38,885 bases of DNA from a bacterium BMS3Bbin09 (GCA_002897915.1 BDTS01000100.1:1-38885), one strand, 5' to 3'; counted from the first letter of the stretch, positions 10,478 through 18,028 are shown. The notes: generated by a model from the sequence alone, not told the origin. Translations and numbers: made by a program.

Positions 10478-10870
10478 ATGGAACGTGTGATCGTCTGGTA
10501 TTTAAGGATGAGTGTTATTTATTTTGTTCTGGGCGTTGTGATCGGGTTTACGCTACTCTTATGGCCGGATGAGGCGCTGTATTATATCCCTGTGCATGTT
10601 CATCTTAACCTTTTGGGTTTTATGTCAATGATGATTTATGGGGTGGGGTACCATATACTGCCTAAATTCAGCGGGGCGTTTATTCACAGCCCCAGGATTA
10701 TGAACATACAGTTCTGGGTAGCGAATGCCGGCCTCATCGGTATGGCGGTAAGCTGGCCCTTTATGTTGAGGGGTGAATCCGGGGTCCCGCTTATTGTATT
10801 TTCTTTCCTGTCCGTAGTAGCGGCGGCCCTATTTGCTTACAATATGATTAAGACTATAAAGCCGGCATGA
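10478..10870 (+). CDS. small (130 aa) polytopic protein resembling part of heme-copper oxidase (cbb3/NorB-type) subunit I
   Basis: About four TM helices; VHVHLNLLGFMSMMIYGVGYHILPKFSG resembles a CcoN/NorB helix with haem-ligand histidines. Confidence 0.65.
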   Translation: MERVIVWYLRMSVIYFVLGVVIGFTLLLWPDEALYYIPVHVHLNLLGFMSMMIYGVGYHILPKFSGAFIHSPRIMNIQFWVANAGLIGMAVSWPFMLRGESGVPLIVFSFLSVVAAALFAYNMIKTIKPA

Positions 10871-11000
10871 TCTACCAGGGCCCGATGTTGATGGGGAAAT
10901 AGATGCTGGGCCGGTCATGTAAGATTTCTTCATTTTTCTTCATATTCTCTTCGTAATTACATGATATTCTCAGGTCATGAAATAAATGATTATGAACTTG

Positions 11001-11079
11001 CCCCCTGCAGATTTGACGTCCCCTATAGTTTGATTCTCAAACTACGTAAGGGACTTTACAAATCTAAACTGCGGGGGCG
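11001..11079. repeat. imperfect inverted-repeat element, left copy
   Basis: GCCCCCtGCAGATTTG ... CAAATCTaaactGCGGGGGC with nested AGTTTGAttcTCAAACT. Confidence 0.7.
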
Positions 11080-11110
11080 GCGCAACTAAAGTTGCTTGGA
11101 GGATAATGAT

Positions 11111-11347
11111 ATGATGCATTGGGGAAACTTTGTAGGAATGGGTTCTGGAGGCTTCGGGTGGATAATCATGATTCTTTTTTGGATCTTGGTAATACTTGGA
11201 ATTGTTTACATTTTTAAACAGGTATTAGGGGGGAATACATCAGCAGCAGGAAAAGAATCAGCTGAAGATATCCTGAAGAAAAGGTATGCAGCAGATGAAA
11301 TAACAAAAGATGAATTTAAAGAAAAACTTGCCGCAATTTCGAGATAA
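11111..11347 (+). CDS. SHOCT-domain small membrane protein
   Basis: One TM helix plus C-terminal SAEDILKKRYAADEITKDEFKEKLAAI (SHOCT). Start chosen at MMHWGN after TTGGAGGATAA RBS; paralogue at 22158. Confidence 0.88.
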   Translation: MMHWGNFVGMGSGGFGWIIMILFWILVILGIVYIFKQVLGGNTSAAGKESAEDILKKRYAADEITKDEFKEKLAAISR

Positions 11348-11440
11348 CGGTAAATGTGCTTTGTATTGACAGGGGGTGAAACATGTAGTATTAAAATACT
11401 ATAGAGGTAAATATTATATTAATAAAGGAGGGGCTGTGAA

Positions 11441-11857
11441 ATGAAACGGATACTTCTCATAACAATTTTAATTATCGGTTTAACGGCAACTTATGGCTTT
11501 GCCCAGATGGGCCAGGGTCATATGGGCAGTGGTCAGGGCATGATGGGTGGCCAGAGTCAGCAGCAAACAGGCGGATCATCTTATGACAGTGGTTATCCAT
11601 GCCGACAGATGATGGGTGGTTCCGGGATGATGCGCGGCATGATGGGTGGTTCCGGAATGATGGGCGGCAAATACTCCCCGGAAGCATATAAGAAATATTT
11701 GGATGAAACAGTGGACTTAAGGAAAAAATTGCTTAACAAAAAGTTTGAATATTCAGAGGCTATAAGGAATCCTGATACCACACGAAAATCCCGCCTGAAA
11801 CTTGAAAAAGAGATGATGGATTTTCAATGGAAGATATACGAACAAGCACCAGAGTAA
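11441..11857 (+). CDS. secreted Met/Gly-rich protein (Spy/ZraP-like metal-associated)
   Basis: Signal peptide, MGQGHMGSGQGMMGG and repeated MMGGSGMM motifs, helical C-terminus. Confidence 0.8.
   Translation: MKRILLITILIIGLTATYGFAQMGQGHMGSGQGMMGGQSQQQTGGSSYDSGYPCRQMMGGSGMMRGMMGGSGMMGGKYSPEAYKKYLDETVDLRKKLLNKKFEYSEAIRNPDTTRKSRLKLEKEMMDFQWKIYEQAPE
11609..11668 (+). repeat. 30-bp tandem duplication encoding MMGGSGMMRG/MMGGSGMMGG
   Basis: ATGATGGGTGGTTCCGGGATGATGCGCGGC followed directly by ATGATGGGTGGTTCCGGAATGATGGGCGGC. Confidence 0.85.
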
Positions 11858-11872
11858 TAAAAATTATTAGTG

Positions 11873-11916
11873 CAAAAGGGTAGCTATCTTCTTTTTGAAT
11901 AGCTGCCCTTTTTTTA
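11873..11916. terminator. bidirectional intrinsic terminator between convergent genes
   Basis: AAAAGGGTAGCTATcttctttttgAATAGCTGCCCTTTTTTT. Confidence 0.85.
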
Positions 11917-12117
11917 TTCAAACACCTTATAGCCCGCGTTCTGAATGGCGCTGACAATAGCTTCCCTGTCCGCGCTGTTCTCGTCATAGGTGACCTTTGC
12001 AGAACCTATTGAGACATCTGATGAGCTTACGCCGCTGACACTGTCTACTGCCTTTTTGGCGCTCATGACACAATGCTGGCAGGTCATGCCATCGATTTTT
12101 AAGGTTATCTCTGTCAT
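11914..12117 (-). CDS. heavy-metal-associated domain protein (CopZ-like chaperone)
   Basis: MTEITLKIDGMTCQHCVMSAKKAVDSVSGVSS: HMA fold with GMTCxxC. Confidence 0.93.
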   Translation of the reverse strand: MTEITLKIDGMTCQHCVMSAKKAVDSVSGVSSSDVSIGSAKVTYDENSADREAIVSAIQNAGYKVFE

Positions 12118-12353
12118 TTTGCCCCTCCTTAATTGATTTAATAATGATTATATTCTAATCAAAACTTAATACAAAGTTGTGAATATTATATGAAATTGCA
12201 GTTTAACGATAAAAGTGTATTCATATTTACTCTAAATTTTACATATATCATAAATCAACCGGATCAATGATAAACGTTTAATGTAACTTCTTTGACTTTT
12301 ACTTGTGTATTGTTATAATCGAAGAAAAGTTAAGAAGAGGGGATAACTGAACC

Positions 12354-13421
12354 ATGAAAAAAGATCCTGTTTGCAATATGGAGGTTGACGAAAACTCTGC
12401 AATTGCCGCGGAGTGCGATGGAGTTATTCATTATTTTTGCTCTGAAGGGTGTAAAGAAAGATTTCTGAAAGAAAAAACCTGCAAAATACCGCGTACTTCC
12501 TACGACCTGATAATTATCGGTGGAGGCCCGGCAGGATTAACGGCAGCAGTTTATGCCGTTACTCTAAGAATGAATGCCTTTCTCATTACCAGGGACCTTG
12601 GGGGACAGGCAGTAGACAGCACAAAGATCGAAAATTATATGGGTTATGATTTTATTACCGGCCCTGAACTCATAGATAAATTTCAGTATCAGCTTATTCA
12701 TTCAAACTATATAGATCATGTGATGACTGAAGTGGAAAAGATCAAGCCTGCGGAAGGCGGCTTTAACGTGACCACTTCTGAACTGAAAAAGTATTTCGCG
12801 AAAACCTTATTAGTTGCAACTGGAATGACAAGACGCAGGCTTAAAGTGCCTGGTGAGGAAACGTTCCAGCGTAAAGGGGTTTTTTACGGAAACATTCAGG
12901 ACATGTCTTTTGTTTATGGAGAAGAAGTTGCAGTAATCGGCGGCGGCAACTCGGCGCTTCAGATGGTCGAAAACCTTAACAATGTTGCAAAGAAAATTTC
13001 TCTTATTTCAACTTCTAAGTTTACAGCAGATGCAGTGGTTGTTGAGCGCGTCAGTAAACTTGGCAATGTTGCCATGTTTGAAGGATACAATGTTGTTGAA
13101 TTAGTGGGAGATATAACCCTTTCCGGAGTTTCTATTCGAAAAGTGGCAACAGAGAACACTGTTAAGATACCGGCTAAAGGGGTCTTTATCGCCATAGGCC
13201 TTCAACCCAATACAGCATTGATATCCCATCTTATTGATCTCAATGACAGGGGAGAAATTATCATTAATTCTGATTGTTCAACTTCCCATGCCGGAATTTT
13301 CGCCGCGGGCGATGTTACAAATGCATTTGGAAAGAGAATCGTAATAGCTTCAGGAGAAGGGGCCAAGGCCGCATTGGCGGCAAGGCATTACATTCTCAAA
13401 CAGAAACGGAAGAACCTATGA
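12354..13421 (+). CDS. YHS domain fused to thioredoxin-reductase-like FAD/NAD(P)-dependent protein lacking the CxxC active site
   Basis: N-terminal DPVCNMEV...YFCSEGCKERF (YHS); YDLIIIGGGPAGLTAAVYA and VAVIGGGNSALQMVENL dinucleotide-binding motifs; FAAGDV near the C-terminus. Confidence 0.92.
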   Translation: MKKDPVCNMEVDENSAIAAECDGVIHYFCSEGCKERFLKEKTCKIPRTSYDLIIIGGGPAGLTAAVYAVTLRMNAFLITRDLGGQAVDSTKIENYMGYDFITGPELIDKFQYQLIHSNYIDHVMTEVEKIKPAEGGFNVTTSELKKYFAKTLLVATGMTRRRLKVPGEETFQRKGVFYGNIQDMSFVYGEEVAVIGGGNSALQMVENLNNVAKKISLISTSKFTADAVVVERVSKLGNVAMFEGYNVVELVGDITLSGVSIRKVATENTVKIPAKGVFIAIGLQPNTALISHLIDLNDRGEIIINSDCSTSHAGIFAAGDVTNAFGKRIVIASGEGAKAALAARHYILKQKRKNL

Positions 13422-14506
13422 ATAGAAGTTTTAATAAGGCAAACGGAATGATTGAAGAGGATCCAGATAACCGGAAAAGGATCTTCCTGGTATTAATTGC
13501 TGCATCCATAATATTAATTTCTTATCTTCACTATTCGACAAATCCGGGAATTCGTGATCTGCATAATGTTTTTGCCGAGCTTTATTATATACCTCTTTTG
13601 ATGTCGGCCTTTACATTTGGATTGAGGGGCGCTGTTATTGTATATATATCTATATCGCTCATCTATTTTCCCCATGTAATAATGAACTGGACCAATGCAA
13701 CCCCTTTTGTTGCAAACCAACTGCTGCATGGCCTTTTTTCAGGTACATTTGCCTTCCTTGCAGGATATCTTGTTGACCGTGAGAAGAGGAACAGGGAACA
13801 GGCGGAAAAAGACCGTTATCTTGCCGGGCTCGGTCAGGCTTCCGCAGCAATAGTCCATGACCTGAAAAACCCTCTCATTTCGATCTCAGGTTTTGCAAGA
13901 CGTTTAAATCAGGGGAAGGGTGATGTTGACACTGCATCAGAAGCGATAATCAAGTCAGCAGAGGACATGGAAAAAATAGTTCATGATGTGCTGGATTTCT
14001 CAAAACCACACAACATGGATTTCAGAGAAACGGGTATCACTGATGTTATAAACGAGGTATTGGAGTATTGTAAGATGAAGGCCGATGAAAAGGAAGTAGT
14101 TCTTTCAGTTTATCTGCCTGATGAAATTAGTACGATTTCAATTGACAGATCCCATTTACTGAGGGCGTTGATCAACCTGGTGAATAATGCTATAGAAGCA
14201 TCTGATAAAACTGGTGTGGTGGATGTCATGGCAGAGTTCGAAAAAGACAGCCTGGTGATCAGGATTAAAGACCATGGTGCGGGGATGGACAAAGAGACCC
14301 TCGAAAATATTTTCATTCCTTTTTATACAAAAAAGAGTTCGGGTACAGGACTCGGCATGGCTATTGCAAAGAAAATTATAGAAGGGCATAAGGGGAAAAT
14401 CATCATAAACAGTAAACAAGGTTCAGGGACTGAGGTAATAATAAATATGCCTCGTGATGAACGGGAAATACAGATAAACATGCGGAGAAATCGTGACACT
14501 GTATGA
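13418..14506 (+). CDS. membrane histidine kinase
   Basis: ATGA overlap with upstream gene (the track start 13274 is an in-frame overextension); four to five TM helices, IVHDLKNPL H-box, NLVNNAIEA N-box, GTGLGMAIAKKII G-box. Confidence 0.93.
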   Translation: MNRSFNKANGMIEEDPDNRKRIFLVLIAASIILISYLHYSTNPGIRDLHNVFAELYYIPLLMSAFTFGLRGAVIVYISISLIYFPHVIMNWTNATPFVANQLLHGLFSGTFAFLAGYLVDREKRNREQAEKDRYLAGLGQASAAIVHDLKNPLISISGFARRLNQGKGDVDTASEAIIKSAEDMEKIVHDVLDFSKPHNMDFRETGITDVINEVLEYCKMKADEKEVVLSVYLPDEISTISIDRSHLLRALINLVNNAIEASDKTGVVDVMAEFEKDSLVIRIKDHGAGMDKETLENIFIPFYTKKSSGTGLGMAIAKKIIEGHKGKIIINSKQGSGTEVIINMPRDEREIQINMRRNRDTV

Positions 14507-14616
14507 CCATAGTTTTGGGTGTGCTGGCGCTCATATTAATATGGACTGTTATGGGTGTCTACAAACGCAAAAAAGAGGCGTTGATCGAATCGGGAGGTAA
14601 AGGGCATGATTCCTGA
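14503..14616 (+). CDS. 37-aa single-TM small protein, translationally coupled to the kinase
   Basis: ATGA overlap with kinase stop; MTIVLGVLALILIWTVMGVYKRKKEALIESGGKGHDS: TM helix followed by positive residues; below the ORF-track size cutoff. Confidence 0.6.
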   Translation: MTIVLGVLALILIWTVMGVYKRKKEALIESGGKGHDS

Positions 14617-14755
14617 GTTATTTTATGATTTATATCATATACTTACCCCGGCTTTTATTCTTATATATAAGAAAGAGCGATCTTTGCTTAAGGACTGTGT
14701 TTTACTCATGCGGACTTAAGTAAAAGGTGATAATCGCTGTTGATAACCATTTGGT

Positions 14756-14784
14756 TTGCTATAGCAAATTAATTGTGTTATTTT
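14756..14784 (+). promoter_or_regulatory. candidate sigma70-type promoter for the riboswitch transcript
   Basis: TTGCTA - 17 nt - TATTTT; predicted start just 5' of the aptamer. Confidence 0.4.
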
Positions 14785-14790
14785 AAAGAC

Positions 14791-14876
14791 ACGCGATGGG
14801 GTTCGCTTAATTGCTCTTACTTCAGGGCTGATAACTCCTACTGATTCCATTGGATGGAATGTAGGAGCTTTTTTAT
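14791..14876 (+). promoter_or_regulatory. fluoride riboswitch (crcB motif) with terminator expression platform
   Basis: ACGCGATGGGGTTCGCTTAATTGCTCTTACTTCAGGGCTGATAACTCCTACT: hairpin GCG/CGC with loop AUGGGGUU, hairpin GCUCU/AGGGC, pseudoknot GGGGUU:AACUCC, conserved CUGAUnnCUCCUAC 3' end. Confidence 0.9.
14835..14876 (+). terminator. riboswitch-controlled intrinsic terminator
   Basis: CTCCTACtgATTCCATtggATGGAATGTAGGAGcTTTTTTA; the 5' arm reuses the aptamer CUCCUAC strand. Confidence 0.88.
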
Positions 14877-14889
14877 TTCTGGAGGCAGA

Positions 14890-16653
14890 ATGCCTGATAA
14901 TTATTCCCATTTCAAAGAAGAGCTTTTAAAGTGCATCGACGACATGCTCGTCATTGAAAATATACCGGGCTGCCCCTGTGAGGACCTCAGAGATAAGGTT
15001 AAGAATAATGTCTTTAATCTCGTAGTCCTCGGCCAGTTTAAGAGAGGGAAGACCAGCCTTATTAACGCGCTCCTCGGCGCGGAGATCCTGCCCACAGCTG
15101 TTGTGCCCCTTACCTCCATTGCGACAATTCTTAAATACGGTGAGGCGTTAAGGATCAAGGTCTTCCTGAATGACGGATCAGTAAAAGAGATCAGGCCTGA
15201 AACCCTTCCTTTATATGTAACGGAAAAAGGAAATCCGAAAAATGAAAAGGATGTCCGCGAGGTCGTAGTTACCTATCCGTCTCAATATCTTAAGGACGGT
15301 GTGCAGCTCATAGACACCCCTGGAGTCGGCTCTGTATATCACCACAATACGGACATTGCGTATCAGTATATACCGAAGTCGGATGCGGCGTTATTTCTGT
15401 TGTCCGTTGATCAGCCTGTAAGCCGGGCGGAGCTTGATTTCTTAACTGACGTAAAAGAATACTCTGACAGAATTTTTTTCCTTCAGAACAAAGCGGATTA
15501 TGTCGGACCGAAAGACCTTGAGGAATCAATCGACTTCTCCAGAAATGTCTTAAAGGAAAGCATCGATTCTGATATCAGAATATTCCCTGTTTCTGCAAAG
15601 CTCGCGCTCGACGGTAAACTGTCGGGTTCGGATGAAATCCTTGAGCGGTCTTATCTCCCCGCGTTCGAAAAGCTTCTTCATAAATTCCTTATAGAGGAAA
15701 AGGGCAGGGTGTTGATCCTTTCAGTATCAAATACACTGTTAAGGGTTTTATCGCAGGCAAGGCTGGAGCTTGAGCTTGAGATAAAATCATTGGCTAAGCC
15801 TGTAGATGAACTTAAAAAGAAGATAGAGATGTTCGAGAACAGGGAAAAAGATGTCTTGGAGGACAAAAAGGACTTTGATATACTCCTTGACGGAGAAGTC
15901 GCCCGGATTGTAAAAAATGTCCTTGATGAAGACCTTGAAAGTTTCAAAAAAGAGCTTGCCTCAAATCTGCTGCCGGGACTTGAGTCCCTGTTTGCAGACA
16001 ATAGAGACCTTTCCAGCAGGCAGCTCTATAAAGTCCTTGAAGAGTATGTCGTCAGCGAGGTAAAGAATGCCTGCAACAACTGGCGGTCAAAGGAAGACGG
16101 AAAACTCGCTGATACCTTTGAGGCTGTATGCAAGAGGTTTATCGGGAAGATATATGATACTGTTGACGGTCTCCTTAAATTTTCTTCTGATTTATTTTCC
16201 ATTCCCTTTGAGGTGTTCAGGTCAGAGGAATTATGGTCCATGAAATCACGGTTCTACTATAAATTCAGGAATGAACCCGTGTCGCTTGAGCTTATTACCC
16301 GGTCATTTACGTTCGCCCTGCCCAGGTTTATAAGCGACAGGATATTCCTTAAAAACTCAAGGGAGTTCATGCTTGAGATGATAGACAAACAGGGCGGCAG
16401 GATGAGGTTCGATTTCACCGAAAGGCTTAATAAAAGCAAATATGATTTCAGGTGGAAAATGCTCCAGAGGATCGAGACGACGATCGAGGGCATTTCCTCC
16501 GCCATCAATAAAGGAATGACTGAAAAATCAAAAGGCGAGTCCTCTGTTAGAAAAAGGAAGCAGGAACTTCGTGAAGTGATGCAAAAACTGGATACCGTTA
16601 AAGGAAAACTTATAGAGATAAAAAAGCAAGTTGAGCAGAAAAGAAATGATTAA
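14890..16653 (+). CDS. bacterial dynamin-like large GTPase
   Basis: GQFKRGKTSLINALLG (P-loop), DTPGVGS (G3), NKAD (G4), long coiled-coil C-terminus. Start MPDNYSHF after GGAGG RBS. Confidence 0.9.
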   Translation: MPDNYSHFKEELLKCIDDMLVIENIPGCPCEDLRDKVKNNVFNLVVLGQFKRGKTSLINALLGAEILPTAVVPLTSIATILKYGEALRIKVFLNDGSVKEIRPETLPLYVTEKGNPKNEKDVREVVVTYPSQYLKDGVQLIDTPGVGSVYHHNTDIAYQYIPKSDAALFLLSVDQPVSRAELDFLTDVKEYSDRIFFLQNKADYVGPKDLEESIDFSRNVLKESIDSDIRIFPVSAKLALDGKLSGSDEILERSYLPAFEKLLHKFLIEEKGRVLILSVSNTLLRVLSQARLELELEIKSLAKPVDELKKKIEMFENREKDVLEDKKDFDILLDGEVARIVKNVLDEDLESFKKELASNLLPGLESLFADNRDLSSRQLYKVLEEYVVSEVKNACNNWRSKEDGKLADTFEAVCKRFIGKIYDTVDGLLKFSSDLFSIPFEVFRSEELWSMKSRFYYKFRNEPVSLELITRSFTFALPRFISDRIFLKNSREFMLEMIDKQGGRMRFDFTERLNKSKYDFRWKMLQRIETTIEGISSAINKGMTEKSKGESSVRKRKQELREVMQKLDTVKGKLIEIKKQVEQKRND

Positions 16654-16706
16654 ATGCATAATTTTTTTTTGGAGTAGACCTTTTAAATAATCAAAGGAAT
16701 GTTCCT

Positions 16707-17141
16707 CTATTTTTCCAGCGGTATCCCTAATTTATGTAATTGAGGGAAGATAAGTGCATATATATACGTGCCCGCGATAATGCCTGTAAACGTAAACAAA
16801 GCCAGAACCTTTCCTTCGCCCAACTGGGCGAGCACGGTCCCGGGTCAGGCCCCGCTCATTCCCCACCCAAGCCCGAAGATCAATCCGCCGATAAGTGTTC
16901 CTCTGTGAAGCGGCTTTGTCTTGGCCTGGACAGGTTCACCTGAAAGAGAAGTAAGTTTTAATCTCTTTAATAAGGTCATTGAGACTGTTGCAACTCCTAT
17001 TGCTACCAGCATAGTCCACAAAAGTCTCAGATCATTAAAAAGAAACATCTCCATGAACAGGTCATAATTGGAGAATTCAGCTTTTGATAAGAATAAGCCG
17101 AAGATCATGCCCGGGAATATATATAAATATGGTTTTTTCAT
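16707..17141 (-). CDS. YeeE/YedE-type half-transporter (DUF6691-like) with in-frame UGA, probable selenoprotein
   Basis: ORF to 16845 ends ...GLGWGMSGA-UGA; the same frame continues PGTVLAQLGEGKVLALFTFTGIIAGTYIYALIFPQLHKLGIPLEK-TAG, restoring the family motif G(W)GxxGxCPG with U at the Cys; SECIS-like hairpin follows. Confidence 0.85.
16816..16831 (-). promoter_or_regulatory. bacterial SECIS-like hairpin
   Basis: Transcript UCGCCC-AGUU-GGGCGA: perfect 6-bp stem, loop G 20 nt after the UGA (16845-16847). Confidence 0.75.
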
Positions 17142-17142
17142 C

Positions 17143-17655
17143 TTAAAAAATTAACCGGTAAATGATGTTTGTTATAAGAATTGCTCCTGCAAAAAATGAA
17201 GCAGAAGCAACGAACCCCGAAGATGCAAAGTTGGGAATTCCGTTGATCGTATGAGCAGATGTGCAGCCATGTCCGATACGGGAACCCAGCCCGAGAAGAA
17301 TTCCTCCGGTCAGAAACCACAATCCTGACAATGGTATTGACGCGGTTACGGTTGAGTTGAATTTGGCAAATTCAGTAATGAGAGAGAAATCGCCTGAAAG
17401 GATCTTTGGGACTGCGGCGCCCAGTATTATCCCGATGATGAAAAAGACCCGCCAGGTAAAAATTTCCTTATAGGCTTTAGTATTTAATGCCTCAAGTTTC
17501 GTGTGAGGCACTACTATTTTACAGAAGTTGCCGTATCCGGTAGAGACGCCGAGAGGACGGTTGGCAAGGTAGTAAAAAAATGGCAGAAAAAGTCCGACCA
17601 TGGCTCCTGCAAACCACCACGGCCAGGGATCGGTCAGAAAATTTATGATATCCAC
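17143..17655 (-). CDS. YeeE/YedE family transporter, N-terminal half (sulfur-species transport family)
   Basis: GGILLGLGSRIGHGCTSAHTINGIPNFASSGF motif; 4 nt from the second half gene (TAAGATG). Confidence 0.88.
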   Translation of the reverse strand: MDIINFLTDPWPWWFAGAMVGLFLPFFYYLANRPLGVSTGYGNFCKIVVPHTKLEALNTKAYKEIFTWRVFFIIGIILGAAVPKILSGDFSLITEFAKFNSTVTASIPLSGLWFLTGGILLGLGSRIGHGCTSAHTINGIPNFASSGFVASASFFAGAILITNIIYRLIF

Positions 17656-17730
17656 AACATATTCTCCTTTGTTCTATTAATAATCATTTTACTATGTTTT
17701 GGATAAAAGGCAAATAAAATATATCGCCTC

Positions 17731-17784
17731 TTCACATATTCTTCAAAATATCTTCATTATTCATTCGCATTTCAGTGCTACATT
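17731..17784 (+). promoter_or_regulatory. candidate activator-dependent promoter with four 11-bp TTC-phased direct repeats
   Basis: TTCACATATTC/TTCAAAATATC/TTCATTATTCA/TTCGCATTTCA then TACATT 15 nt after the start of the last repeat. Confidence 0.5.
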
Positions 17785-17839
17785 AAAGGTAGAAAGAATA
17801 ATATAAATTGAAGTTAGGCGCAAAAAAAGGAGGTAAATC

Positions 17840-18028
17840 ATGGAATGGATATTTAATAACTGGATTTTGCTGCTGGTCGCAGCACTGTGCGTAGGAATGT
17901 ACTTTTGGGGAGGACACGGAAAACATGTTGAACATTCAGAAGAAGGACCTGACCATCACAAAGGGCATACAGATTCGTGTTCTTCAGATGATAGCACGAC
18001 CAAAAAAGGCGGAGGTTGCTGTCACTGA
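17840..18028 (+). CDS. small single-TM His/Cys-rich protein, probably metal-binding
   Basis: TM helix then HGKHVEHSEEGPDHHKGHTDSCSSDDSTTKKGGGCCH; strong RBS AAGGAGG. Confidence 0.8.
   Translation: MEWIFNNWILLLVAALCVGMYFWGGHGKHVEHSEEGPDHHKGHTDSCSSDDSTTKKGGGCCH

Noticed and set aside
13274-13417. Track start of the histidine kinase ORF
   Set aside because: N-terminal extension overlaps the conserved FAAGDV end of the flavoprotein in another frame; the ATGA-coupled start at 13418 is more credible.
16845-16847. UGA as a simple nonsense mutation (pseudogene)
   Set aside because: Considered, but UGA falls exactly on the conserved Cys, the downstream frame is intact for 45 codons, and a SECIS-like hairpin is correctly spaced; selenocysteine is the better explanation.
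16740-16943. Plus-strand 67-aa ORF
   Set aside because: Antisense to the Sec-encoding C-terminal part of the YeeE/YedE half-transporter; not a credible protein.
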